64,000 nt of DNA from Actinomycetota bacterium (lineage in GTDB: Bacteria; Actinomycetota; Acidimicrobiia; Acidimicrobiales; Ilumatobacteraceae): NCBI GenBank assembly GCA_030645495.1, contig JAUSLV010000016.1, positions 1-64,000 on the forward strand, in the 5' to 3' direction. A model generated the notes under the pieces. That model ran no database searches. It was given only the letters and a program-made list of their open reading frames with translations, and had not been told where the DNA came from. Shown in pieces: positions 32,333 through 40,722 of this stretch (the stretch's first letter is position 1; each line of letters opens with the position of its first letter). Made by a program: the position numbers and the translations under genes.

Positions 32333-33475
32333 TCAGCGCCTCGGCAGTTGCAGTACGAGGCCGGCGACGAGGTTCAGTTGCACTTCGTAAGTGCCACCGG
32401 CGACGCCCGCCGTGAGGGTGGGGTAGAAGGTGTGGCCGGCCAGCGACTCGCCATCGATGCCCTGCTCGCCCATCAGCCACAGGGCCAGCTCGGCCACCTG
32501 CTTCTCGGCTCGCACCATCGACACGCGGGCGACGTAGGCGTTGGGGCCGGGTGGCAGCTTGTGCGCCCGTTCGTCGACGACGCGGTAGGCGAGCATCCGG
32601 GCCGCTTCGATCGCGGCCTTCGCCTCGCCGAGACGGCTCTGCACGATCGGGTCGTCGAATTGATCGTGCTCTTTGGCCCACGCGACGAGTGCGTCGAGCA
32701 CGACGCTGCCACGGTGCCACCGCGGCGCACCGACGCGCTCGTAGGTGAGCGCGGCGCGCACGATGTCCCACCCGCCGTTCTCCGGCCCGAGGCGGTTGGC
32801 CACGGGCACGCGGACATCGGTGAAGAACACCTCGGCGAACGACGACTCGCCGGCGACGTTGGCGATCGAGCGCACCTCGATGCCCGGCGTGGCCATCGGC
32901 ACCAGCAGCACGCTGATGCCCTTGTGCGGTTCCGCTTCCGGGTCGGTGCGCACGAGCAGGAAGCACCACTCCGCCAGCTGGGTGTGCGACGTCCAGATCT
33001 TCTGGCCGTTCACCACGTACTCCTCGCCATCGCGCACGGCGCGGCACTTCAGCGAGGCGAGGTCGGAGCCCGAGTCGGGTTCGGAGAAGCCCTGGCACCA
33101 GAACGCCTCGCCGTCGGAGATGCGGCCGAGATGTTCCTGCTTCTGCTCTTCGGTGCCGTTCGCCATGATCGCCGGCCCGATCCAGTTGACGCTCATGTAC
33201 TGCGGGCCACGCGGCTCGCCCACCGACCACAGCTCCTCGCCGAGGATGATGTGCATCCACGCCGACTGGTCGGCACCGCCGTACTCCTGGGGCCAGTGGG
33301 CGGTCAGCAGCTTGCGGTCGCGCAGTTCGTGCGTGAACGACGTCACCTGGTCGCGCTCGTCGGTGGCGAACGAGTGATGCACCGGCGTGGCCCGCCATGT
33401 CGGGTAGCGCTCGTCCACCAAGGCGCGTACCTGCTCACGGTACGCAACCTCTTCCTCGGTCCACGCGAATTCCAT
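32333..33475 (-). CDS. Acyl-CoA dehydrogenase, large partner subunit
   Basis: A 380-residue FadE with PQEYGGADQSAWMH, SEPDSGSDLASLKCRAV, GQKIWTSHTQLAEW, FAEVFFTDVRVPVANRLGPENGGW and a C-terminus VAGGTYEVQLNLVAGLVLQLPRR, where the usual GGTSEIMRNI is replaced. GGAAGGGG precedes ATG 33475. It reads directly into the short dehydrogenase. Second probable heteromeric pair in 7 kb. Confidence 0.88.
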   Translation of the reverse strand: MEFAWTEEEVAYREQVRALVDERYPTWRATPVHHSFATDERDQVTSFTHELRDRKLLTAHWPQEYGGADQSAWMHIILGEELWSVGEPRGPQYMSVNWIGPAIMANGTEEQKQEHLGRISDGEAFWCQGFSEPDSGSDLASLKCRAVRDGEEYVVNGQKIWTSHTQLAEWCFLLVRTDPEAEPHKGISVLLVPMATPGIEVRSIANVAGESSFAEVFFTDVRVPVANRLGPENGGWDIVRAALTYERVGAPRWHRGSVVLDALVAWAKEHDQFDDPIVQSRLGEAKAAIEAARMLAYRVVDERAHKLPPGPNAYVARVSMVRAEKQVAELALWLMGEQGIDGESLAGHTFYPTLTAGVAGGTYEVQLNLVAGLVLQLPRR

Positions 33476-33547
33476 GGCGCCCCTTCCCAGGCGGAAGCTT
33501 TGCGGATAGGCGCTGACCGCACCGCGGCGCAGATGGACACACGCGGG

Positions 33548-33565
33548 GTACGAGAGGGGTCGTAC
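33548..33565. promoter_or_regulatory. Operator-like palindrome with embedded -10
   Basis: GTACGA-GAGGGG-TCGTAC, perfect 6-base arms, between the leftward dehydrogenase and rightward SDR. A -10 candidate, TACGCT (33563-33568), begins inside its right arm, so a bound protein would block the SDR promoter. Confidence 0.5.
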
Positions 33566-33596
33566 GCTGCGCAGCATCGAGACGGAGGGCTGACGT

Positions 33597-34382
33597 ATGG
33601 ACCTCGGGTTGACCGGCCGGCGGGCGATCGTCACCGGCGCCAGCAAGGGCATTGGTCGCGCCACCGCGCGGTTGTTGGCCGACGAGGGCGTGTCGCTGGT
33701 GCTGTGTGCGCGAGAGAGCGGCCCGTTGGCAGAGTTGTGCGACGAACTGCGCGCTCACACCCAGGTCGTGCCGGTGTGCGCCGACGTGATGCACCGCGGG
33801 TCCTCGGCCGCGCTGCGCGCCGCCGCCGTCTCGTCGTTCGGCGGTGTCGACATCGTGGTGAACAACGCCGGCGGCGGGGGCAGCGCGCTGAAGAACTTCG
33901 ACGAGGATGAGTGGCACGACCTCTACACGCTGAACGTCACGAGCGCGATGCGGCTCACGATGGAGTGCATGCCGCTGATGGTGGGGCAGAGGTGGGGACG
34001 CGTCGTGAACGTCGGTTCGACGATGTCGCGTCACGCCGACCCGCGCTTCGGCCCCTACGGCGCGGCGAAGGCGGCGCTGCTGCACGTCACCCGCAATCTG
34101 GCGCAGGCGTACTCACGCGACGGCGTGCTGACGAACTGCGTGCTGCCGGGACTCACCCGCAGCTTCAGCGTGCTGGGCGGCTACGCCGCGGCCGCAACGG
34201 CGACAGGCCGCACGGAGGACGACATCGAACGACGGATGATGGAGCGCCAGCCGATCGCTGCCGGCAGGGTGGGTGAGCCCGAGGAGGTGGCAGCGATGAT
34301 CGTCTTCCTGTGCTCAGAGCGCGCCAGTTGGGTGACCGGTACCGATGTCGCTGTCGACGGCGGCACGCTGACCGATCTGTGA
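33597..34382 (+). CDS. SDR family oxidoreductase
   Basis: A 261-residue SDR with TGASKGIG at residues 13-20, NNAG at 89-92, S141, Y154 and K158 (YGAAK), and the C-terminal VDGGTLTDL. A GGAGGG ribosome site lies about eight bases before ATG 33597. It converges with the next SDR with a 13-base gap. The likely role is alcohol or ketone oxidation-reduction of an unknown intermediate. It probably shares regulation with the divergent dehydrogenase pair through the palindrome at 33548. Confidence 0.88.
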   Translation: MDLGLTGRRAIVTGASKGIGRATARLLADEGVSLVLCARESGPLAELCDELRAHTQVVPVCADVMHRGSSAALRAAAVSSFGGVDIVVNNAGGGGSALKNFDEDEWHDLYTLNVTSAMRLTMECMPLMVGQRWGRVVNVGSTMSRHADPRFGPYGAAKAALLHVTRNLAQAYSRDGVLTNCVLPGLTRSFSVLGGYAAAATATGRTEDDIERRMMERQPIAAGRVGEPEEVAAMIVFLCSERASWVTGTDVAVDGGTLTDL

Positions 34383-34395
34383 CCGCCTCCGGCGA

Positions 34396-35184
34396 TCACA
34401 GATCGGTCGCCAGCCCTTGGTACATCCGCCGCATGCCGTTCAACCAGCGATCGTGGTCGGCGGCACGCCGCTGTGCGTAGGTCTGCACCTCGGCATGGGT
34501 GAGGATCAAGAACCGATCGGCCTCGATGCCGTCGATGATGCGCGTGGCGGCCTCGAGCGGGTCGATCGCGCTCGCGAGCCCGAACGCGGCGATCGCTGGC
34601 GGAGCGCCGTCCAGTTGCCCCATCAGCATCGGGGTGCGCATGCCTTGCGGACAGGCGCAGCCGATGTAGACACCTTGGTCGTGGTGATCGATCGCGAGTG
34701 TTTCGGCGAACGCCAAGGCGGCGTGCTTGGTCGCGTTGTAGGCGGCAGAGTCGGGCTGGCTGGAGAGCGCGACGCTGGACGCCACGTTCACCAGACCGCC
34801 GTGCGCTCGCCGGATCATCTCGGGCAGCAGTGCGCGAGCGGCCCACACGTGGGCCATGACGTGGATGTTCCACTGGCGAGTCCATGCCTCATCGCTGTCG
34901 AACACGGTCGAGCGGCCGCCGATTCCGGCGTTGGACATGTACAGGTCGATCCGGCCGTACCTGCTGATCGCCTGCTCGATGATCGTGTCGATGCCGTCGG
35001 GCGTGGAGACATCCGCTCGTACTGCGAACCCGCCGATCCGCGCCGCGACCGAGGTTGCGTGATCGAGATCGAGATCGGCGACGACGACGCCCGCTGCCCC
35101 TCGGCCCGCCGCAACTTCCGCGAGCGCCGCACCTAGGCCCTGGCCGGCACCGGTCACCACGACCACCTGGTCAGCGAGCTTCAT
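34396..35184 (-). CDS. SDR family oxidoreductase
   Basis: A 262-residue SDR with TGAGQGLG at residues 11-18, SNAG at 84-87, S136, Y149 and K153 (YNATK). After the active site it has GCACPQGMRTPML and a tail DHDRWLNGMRRMYQGLATDL, resembling the SDR at 56793 (tail YDEWIAGTRRRLLKM). Its start overlaps the stop of the TetR regulator by four bases, so the two are co-translated. Confidence 0.86.
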   Translation of the reverse strand: MKLADQVVVVTGAGQGLGAALAEVAAGRGAAGVVVADLDLDHATSVAARIGGFAVRADVSTPDGIDTIIEQAISRYGRIDLYMSNAGIGGRSTVFDSDEAWTRQWNIHVMAHVWAARALLPEMIRRAHGGLVNVASSVALSSQPDSAAYNATKHAALAFAETLAIDHHDQGVYIGCACPQGMRTPMLMGQLDGAPPAIAAFGLASAIDPLEAATRIIDGIEADRFLILTHAEVQTYAQRRAADHDRWLNGMRRMYQGLATDL

Positions 35185-35861
35185 GCCGTCCCCCTGTCGT
35201 CCACGCGGGTGTTCGGCGAGTGTGCTGGGCGAGCCCATCGGCCGCCCGCGGAACGCAGCTCGGCGAACCACTCGTCCAGCAGGATGAGGAGGCGATCCTG
35301 GTCGAATGGGGTCGAGTCGTCGGCCACCCACTCGTCGAGCGCGCCGCCCAGCAACGCGCTGCCGACTCGCACCGCGAGCTCGATCTCGCGGGTCGGTGCC
35401 GAGACCCCGTGCCGTCGCTGCAGCGCGATCGAGACGGCCTCGCGCCAGACGCGTCCTGCGTCGGATGCCCGTCCCCGCAACTCGGCGGTGCTGACCGACA
35501 CCCGGTAGCGCTTGCGCACATGGTCGAGGTTGAAGTGCTGGGCGAGCACGGTGCGGGCGGTGTGATGGAAGACGTCGAGGTCGTCCAGTGTGGCGGGCAC
35601 CATGGCGGCGGCAGCTTCGATGAGTGGGGCGAACGCGGACCCGACCGTGAAGAGCACGTCCTCCTTCGTCGGGAAGTAACGGAAGAACGTCGTCGCGGAC
35701 GCGTCGGCCGCGTCGGCGATGTCCTGCACGGTGACGTTGTCGTAGCCACGCGACGCAAACAGCTCGAGCGCGGCGTCGATCATCGCCGCCTTGGTGCGCT
35801 CCTTCTTGCGTTCGCGCAGGCCGGGTTCGGTCGGAGTCAGTCGTGTGGTGCTGGTGCGCAT
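35181..35861 (-). CDS. TetR-family transcriptional regulator
   Basis: A 226-residue repressor. The N-terminal helix-turn-helix is about residues 20-65 (AAMIDAALELFASRGYDNVTVQDIADAADASATTFFRYFPTKEDVLF), and a C-terminal ligand-binding helical domain follows. An AAGGAA ribosome site precedes ATG 35861. It leads a two-gene unit with an SDR and faces the amidohydrolase-CoA-transferase operon across a 185-base spacer containing the perfect palindrome GGTAGTCGACTACC. It is the obvious candidate to bind there and control both directions. Confidence 0.87.
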   Translation of the reverse strand: MRTSTTRLTPTEPGLRERKKERTKAAMIDAALELFASRGYDNVTVQDIADAADASATTFFRYFPTKEDVLFTVGSAFAPLIEAAAAMVPATLDDLDVFHHTARTVLAQHFNLDHVRKRYRVSVSTAELRGRASDAGRVWREAVSIALQRRHGVSAPTREIELAVRVGSALLGGALDEWVADDSTPFDQDRLLILLDEWFAELRSAGGRWARPAHSPNTRVDDRGTA

Positions 35862-35916
35862 TGGACTCTGTTTCCTTGATCCACGCCGTGATCTACGCCG
35901 TGGGCAAATATGGAGG

Positions 35917-35945
35917 TTGACACACAAAAGGTAGTCGACTACCGT
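35917..35945 (+). promoter_or_regulatory. Promoter for the amidohydrolase operon
   Basis: TTGACA at 35917-35922, a 17-base spacer and TACCGT at 35940-35945. The palindrome at 35930-35943 lies across the spacer and -10, as expected for repression. Confidence 0.5.
35930..35943. promoter_or_regulatory. TetR-type operator
   Basis: GGTAGTC-GACTACC, a perfect uninterrupted 14-base palindrome in the TetR/amidohydrolase divergent spacer, about 70 bases from the TetR start and 104 from the amidohydrolase start. Confidence 0.62.
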
Positions 35946-36046
35946 CATGACCTGTTGCGGCGGGGGCTGCAGCATGACCTGACAGTCGTTCTTGGCGCAA
36001 CGCTATTGCCGAATGCGACTGCAGGCAGAACCTGGAGGAGAGCCCG

Positions 36047-37180
36047 ATGTTCAGTCTGTTCAGCGTCGACGATCACATCATCGAACCGGCAGGGGTGTGG
36101 GTCGACCGCGTCCCGCAGAAGCTGAAGGATCGCGTGCCGCACGTGGTCGAGGCCGACGGTCGCCAGATGTGGGTGTGGGAGGGCGGCCAGGAGATGACGA
36201 TGGGTCTCAACGCCGTGGCCGGGCGCCCGTACGAGACGTGGGGCGCCGAGCCGGTGCGCTTCGACGACATGCGCCAGGGTTGCTACGACCCGCACGAGCG
36301 CGCCAAGGATCTGATCAGCAACGGCATCCTCGCCAGCGTCTCGTTCCCCACGCTGCCCGGGTTCGCCGGTCGCAAGTTCGAGACGTTCGCCGACAAGGAG
36401 CTGGCGGTCTCCTGTGTGCGCGCCTGGAACGATTACATGATCGACGAGTGGTGCGCGGCCAAGCCCGACGTGTTCGTGCCGATGCACATCGCACCGGTGT
36501 GGGACGTGCAGCTGGCCGTGGCCGAGACCGAGCGGATGATCGCGCGGGGCTCGAAGGCGCTGTGCTGGATGGAAGACCCGTCGAACCTGGGCCTGCCCGG
36601 CTACCACACCGACTACTGGTACCCCCTGTTCGCAGTGTGCGAGGAGGCCGGTCTGCCGATCTGCATGCACATCGGTGGCGCCTCCGCGCAGGTGTCGCTC
36701 GCCGGCACCATCCCGATGGTGGAGATCGCTGCCGCGTTCGCGGGCGCGGCCCGGTCGTCGGTGAGCATGATGGTCAGCCCGGTGCCGCGCAAGTTCCCCA
36801 ACATCAAGCTGGTGTGGTCGGAAGGTGGCATCGGCTGGATCACCGCCGCGCTCGAGCGGGCGGATCGCCAGTGGTTGCGCCACCAGGGCTGGACCCACAT
36901 CCCCGACGCGCACATCATGCCCTCCGAGGTCGCTCGCCGGAACATGTGGTTCTGCATGATCGAAGAGCCCGTGGGGCTGAAGTACCGCCACGACTTCGCG
37001 ATGGATCGCATCCTGTGGGAATCGGACTACCCGCACGCCGACACGCCGTTCCCCAACACGCAGCAGGCCTGCACCGAACTGTTCGCCGGTGTGCCGCAGG
37101 ACGAGATCGACGCGATCACGTACCGCAACGCAGAAGCGCTGTTCGGCTTCACGATCAACAAGTCGCTGCTGCCCGCGTGA
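36047..37180 (+). CDS. Amidohydrolase-2 family metal hydrolase
   Basis: A 377-residue ACMSD-like amidohydrolase: FSVDDHIIEPAGVW at the N-terminus, ICMHIGGAS in the middle, WSEGGIGWI, and WESDYPHADTPFP with the metal-site aspartate near the C-terminus. A distant paralog of 7719. GGAGGAGAG precedes ATG 36047. The stop overlaps the GTG of the racemase gene by four bases. Its tight linkage to CoA-dependent enzymes suggests it acts on an acyl or alicyclic intermediate, perhaps as a ring hydrolase; this is inference. Confidence 0.85.
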   Translation: MFSLFSVDDHIIEPAGVWVDRVPQKLKDRVPHVVEADGRQMWVWEGGQEMTMGLNAVAGRPYETWGAEPVRFDDMRQGCYDPHERAKDLISNGILASVSFPTLPGFAGRKFETFADKELAVSCVRAWNDYMIDEWCAAKPDVFVPMHIAPVWDVQLAVAETERMIARGSKALCWMEDPSNLGLPGYHTDYWYPLFAVCEEAGLPICMHIGGASAQVSLAGTIPMVEIAAAFAGAARSSVSMMVSPVPRKFPNIKLVWSEGGIGWITAALERADRQWLRHQGWTHIPDAHIMPSEVARRNMWFCMIEEPVGLKYRHDFAMDRILWESDYPHADTPFPNTQQACTELFAGVPQDEIDAITYRNAEALFGFTINKSLLPA

Positions 37181-38346
37181 GCGAGGTGTCGCACGGTGCG
37201 CTGCTCGGCGTGAAGGTGATCGAGATGGGTGGGCCTCCGGGCGCATTCGGCTCGATGTTCCTGGCCGATCACGGAGCCGAGGTGTTGCGCATCGGCCGCC
37301 CTGCCGCAGGTGCCTCCGTCGGCGCGACGGTCGGGCTGATGCGCGGCCAGCCGATGGATCGCGGCAAGCGGGCGGTGTCCATCGATCTCAGCCGCCCCGA
37401 GGGCGTGCATGTGTTGCGCGACCTGATCTCGCGCGCCGACGTGTTCATCGAGGGATTCCGCCCGGGTGTCACCGAGCGGATGGGCGTGGGCCCGGTCGAG
37501 TGCCTCAGCGACAACCCGCGGCTGGTCTACGCGCGGATGACCGGGTGGGGGCAGAGCGGCGACTGGGCGATGGCGGCAGGCCACGACCTCAACTACGTCG
37601 CGTTGTCGGGCACGCTGCACACGATCGGCGGGCACGACGGCCCGCCCATCATGCCGGTGAATTACCTGGGCGACTGGGCCGGTGGGCTATTGCTCGCGTT
37701 CGGCATCACTGCCGCGCTGCACGCCGTTGGCACGACAGGGCGCGGGCAGATCATCGACTGCGCAATGCTCGACAGCGCCGCGGTGCTGGCTTCGGTGGCC
37801 CACGCTGGTGCGTCGGTGGGTTATTGGAAGGATGCCCGCGCATCGAACATGACGGACGGTGGCACGCCGTATTACGCGATCTACGCAACTGCCGATGGCA
37901 AGCACGTCGCCGTCGGCGCGCTCGAGCCCAAGTTCTACGCGACCCTGATCGCGCGGATGGGGCTGGCCGACACCGACCTTCCCCCGCAGTACGACGAGTC
38001 GCGGTGGCACGAGATCCGCACGCGCTTCACCGAGGTGTTCCTCACCAAGACCCGCGCCGAGTGGGTCGCGATCATGGATGGTGTCGACGCGTGCTTCGCC
38101 CCGGTGCTCTCGCTCACCGAATCGTGGCACCACCCGCACAACGTGTCGCGCTCGACGTTCGTGGACTATGAGGGCGCGATGCAGCCCGCGCCCGCGCCGC
38201 GGCTCAGCGCCACGCCCGCAGCCATCCGGCCGTGGGCGGAGTGCGCAGTGCCCTTGGCCGACACGTTGGCCGGATGGGGTCTCGATCCGGCCGCCGTCAA
38301 ACAACTCGCCGACGCCGGCACGATCGGCGAACCTCCACTCTCATGA
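37177..38346 (+). CDS. Alpha-methylacyl-CoA racemase (CaiB/BaiF family)
   Basis: A 389-residue family III CoA-transferase-fold protein with racemase features: H136 in AGHDLNYVALSG, D166 in LGDWAGG and a glutamate near 250 in GALEPKFY. These match the catalytic His126/Asp156/Glu241 set of mycobacterial MCR, and GGTPYYAIYATADGKHVAVG is a hallmark of the racemase branch. It interconverts (2R)- and (2S)-2-methylacyl-CoA, needed to degrade methyl-branched chains such as sterol side chains or isoprenoid acids. GTG 37177 overlaps the amidohydrolase stop. Confidence 0.87.
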   Translation: MSEVSHGALLGVKVIEMGGPPGAFGSMFLADHGAEVLRIGRPAAGASVGATVGLMRGQPMDRGKRAVSIDLSRPEGVHVLRDLISRADVFIEGFRPGVTERMGVGPVECLSDNPRLVYARMTGWGQSGDWAMAAGHDLNYVALSGTLHTIGGHDGPPIMPVNYLGDWAGGLLLAFGITAALHAVGTTGRGQIIDCAMLDSAAVLASVAHAGASVGYWKDARASNMTDGGTPYYAIYATADGKHVAVGALEPKFYATLIARMGLADTDLPPQYDESRWHEIRTRFTEVFLTKTRAEWVAIMDGVDACFAPVLSLTESWHHPHNVSRSTFVDYEGAMQPAPAPRLSATPAAIRPWAECAVPLADTLAGWGLDPAAVKQLADAGTIGEPPLS

Positions 38347-38377
38347 CCTGCACACGACTTCACCAGGGGGATCGAAC

Positions 38378-40690
38378 ATGACCGGACCGCTCACAGGGTT
38401 ACGCGTGGTGGACTGCAGCCGTGGCACCGCCGGACCGCGGCTGACACGAATGCTCGCCGACTACGGCGCCGACGTCGTGTGGGTCGAACCGCCTGGCGGC
38501 CACGCCTCGCGTGAGCAACTCGCGATCGACTACGCGGTCAACTTGCGCAACAAGCGCAGCGTCACCGTCGACCTGCACGACGCCGCGGGTGTCGAGCAGT
38601 TGTTGGAGTTGATCTCGCGAGCCGATGTGTTCGTGGAGAACTGGCGCCCAGGCGTCGCCGAACGCATGGGCCTCGGCGAAGCCGTGGTACGCGCCCGCGC
38701 GCCGCACGTCGTGTCGTGCTCGATCACCGGCTTCGGTACCGACGGTCAGTATCGCGACGTGCCCGGACACGAAGCGCTCGTGCACGCCCTGGTGGGCACG
38801 ATGGCCGAGCAACCCGGCTTTCGTGCCGCTCCCATCTTCGAAGGCATGCCGTTCGCCTCGGCGGGCGCGTCGTACTTGGGTGCGGTGGGGGTGCTCGCTG
38901 CGCTCTACCGCCGCAACATCGATGGCATCGGCCGTCATGTGGAGACGTCGCTGTACGACGGTGCGCTGGCGTACCTGATGATGTTGTGGGGCGACACCGA
39001 CTCGGGGCAGTCGATGCACGTGCCCGGGGCGAACCGTCTGATCGCGCGCACGTTCCTGTGCGCCGATGAGGAGTACATCGGTGTGCACACCGGCGCGGTT
39101 GGTGCCTTCGGTCGCCTGATGAAGGTGCTCGAGCTCACCGACCGCATTCCGGCGGGCGAGACCGCGCAGGAGATGGGCATCCCGCTGACACCCGAGCAGG
39201 CGCAGATCGTCGCCGACGAGATTCCCGCGTTGTTCCTCCAGCGCCCGCGTAGCGAGTGGCTCGACGTGCTGCGTGCCGCCGACATCTGCGCCGTCGAGTA
39301 CCTGCGTCCGTGCCAGTCGTTCGACCAGCCGCAGGTGGTGCACAACGGGATGGTCGTGACGGTCGACGACCCGGTGCTGGGCACCGTGCAACAGGTGGCC
39401 CCACCGATCCGCTTCGCCGTGTCGCCCCACGGTGCACCCACCCCCGCGCCGCGTGTCGGCGAAGGTGGCTCGACCCTGTTGGCCGACTGGACGCCCGTGC
39501 GGCGAGTGCAGCCGGCGACCGGCGGCGACACCGCGCCGCTGGCCGGAGTGCGGATCCTCGACCTCGGCGCGTACTACGCCGGGCCGTACGCACCTCGGCT
39601 GATGGCTGACCTCGGTGCCGACGTGGTGAAGCTCGAACCGTTGGGCGGCGATCCACTCCGTGGCCTTGCCGTGGTCTTCCGCTCGGCCCAAGCCGGAAAG
39701 CGGTCGATCGTCGCCGACCTCAAGGCCGACGATCTCGCCGCGGCGCGCCGTCATCTCGTCGAGCGCGCCGACATCATCCACCACAACATGCGTCCTGGCG
39801 CGGCCGAACGGCTGGGCCTTGGCTACGAGCAGGCGGCAGCGCTGAACCCCGAGGTCGTGTACGTGTACGCGCCCGGTTGGGGTTCATCGGGGCCTGACCA
39901 TCTGCGGCAGAGCTTCGCGCCGAACCTGTCGGGGTTCGTCGGCGCTTGCTTCGAGGTCACCGGCCGCTTCAACCCGCCGATGTACCCCACCGGCAACGAA
40001 GACCCGGGTGGCGGGTTGGTGGGCGCGGTCGCGATCCTGATGGGTTTGCTGCACCGTCAGCGCACCGGTCTCGGCCAGTACATCGAGAGCTCGCAGCTCA
40101 ATGCCACGCTCGACGGCATCTCGCACATCGTGCGCCGCCCCGACGGCGAGGTGCTCGGTGCCGACCGTCTTGATCCGCTGCAGTTCGGCTTCTCCGCACT
40201 GGAGCGGTTGTACCCAACCGCCGACGGCTGGCTGTGCCTGGCCGCGCAGACCCCGCGTGATGCCGAGTCGCTGCGTGCCGCACTTGGCGACCGGTTGCCG
40301 GCGCAGATCGCTGCTCGGTCGTTGCTCGACACCGATAGCGACGATCTCGCCGACGTGCTCGGCACGATCTTCGAGACTCGCGGTACTGCCGACTGGGTGG
40401 CCGAGCTGTCGGCGGCAAGTGTGCCGGTCGTGGCGCCGAAGACCGAGCGGCAGACGGCCGTGTTCCTGCGCGACCCCGAGAACCAGCGCACGCGCCGAGC
40501 CGCCGAGGTGGATCATCCGCGCGACGTGAAGGTGCGCGGCATCGACCAACTGCTGCGCATGAGCGCCGCGGAGATGCCCGCGTACCGGCTGGCGCCCGAA
40601 CTCGGTGCCCACACCACCGAGATCCTGCTCGAAGCGGGCTACTCGCCCGAGACGATCGCGGCGCTGCTCGAGCAGCGACTCGTCCGCTGA
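38378..40690 (+). CDS. Tandem CaiB/BaiF CoA-transferase fusion
   Basis: A 770-residue protein made of two complete family III CoA-transferase domains, about residues 1-385 and 400-770. Each has the N-terminal GLRVVDCSRG/GVRILDLGAYYAGP start and NKRSVTVDL/GKRSIVADL motif. The catalytic aspartate of the family is present in domain 2 (D542 in NEDPGGG), but the matching position in domain 1 is serine (S161 in FASAGAS). Family III enzymes are interlocked dimers, so this looks like a covalent pseudo-dimer with one working site. AGGGGG precedes ATG 38378. Likely transfers CoA to a pathway acid. Confidence 0.87.
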   Translation: MTGPLTGLRVVDCSRGTAGPRLTRMLADYGADVVWVEPPGGHASREQLAIDYAVNLRNKRSVTVDLHDAAGVEQLLELISRADVFVENWRPGVAERMGLGEAVVRARAPHVVSCSITGFGTDGQYRDVPGHEALVHALVGTMAEQPGFRAAPIFEGMPFASAGASYLGAVGVLAALYRRNIDGIGRHVETSLYDGALAYLMMLWGDTDSGQSMHVPGANRLIARTFLCADEEYIGVHTGAVGAFGRLMKVLELTDRIPAGETAQEMGIPLTPEQAQIVADEIPALFLQRPRSEWLDVLRAADICAVEYLRPCQSFDQPQVVHNGMVVTVDDPVLGTVQQVAPPIRFAVSPHGAPTPAPRVGEGGSTLLADWTPVRRVQPATGGDTAPLAGVRILDLGAYYAGPYAPRLMADLGADVVKLEPLGGDPLRGLAVVFRSAQAGKRSIVADLKADDLAAARRHLVERADIIHHNMRPGAAERLGLGYEQAAALNPEVVYVYAPGWGSSGPDHLRQSFAPNLSGFVGACFEVTGRFNPPMYPTGNEDPGGGLVGAVAILMGLLHRQRTGLGQYIESSQLNATLDGISHIVRRPDGEVLGADRLDPLQFGFSALERLYPTADGWLCLAAQTPRDAESLRAALGDRLPAQIAARSLLDTDSDDLADVLGTIFETRGTADWVAELSAASVPVVAPKTERQTAVFLRDPENQRTRRAAEVDHPRDVKVRGIDQLLRMSAAEMPAYRLAPELGAHTTEILLEAGYSPETIAALLEQRLVR

Positions 40691-40722
40691 CCCTCCCCAC
40701 TCATCGACATCAAGGAGTCCCC

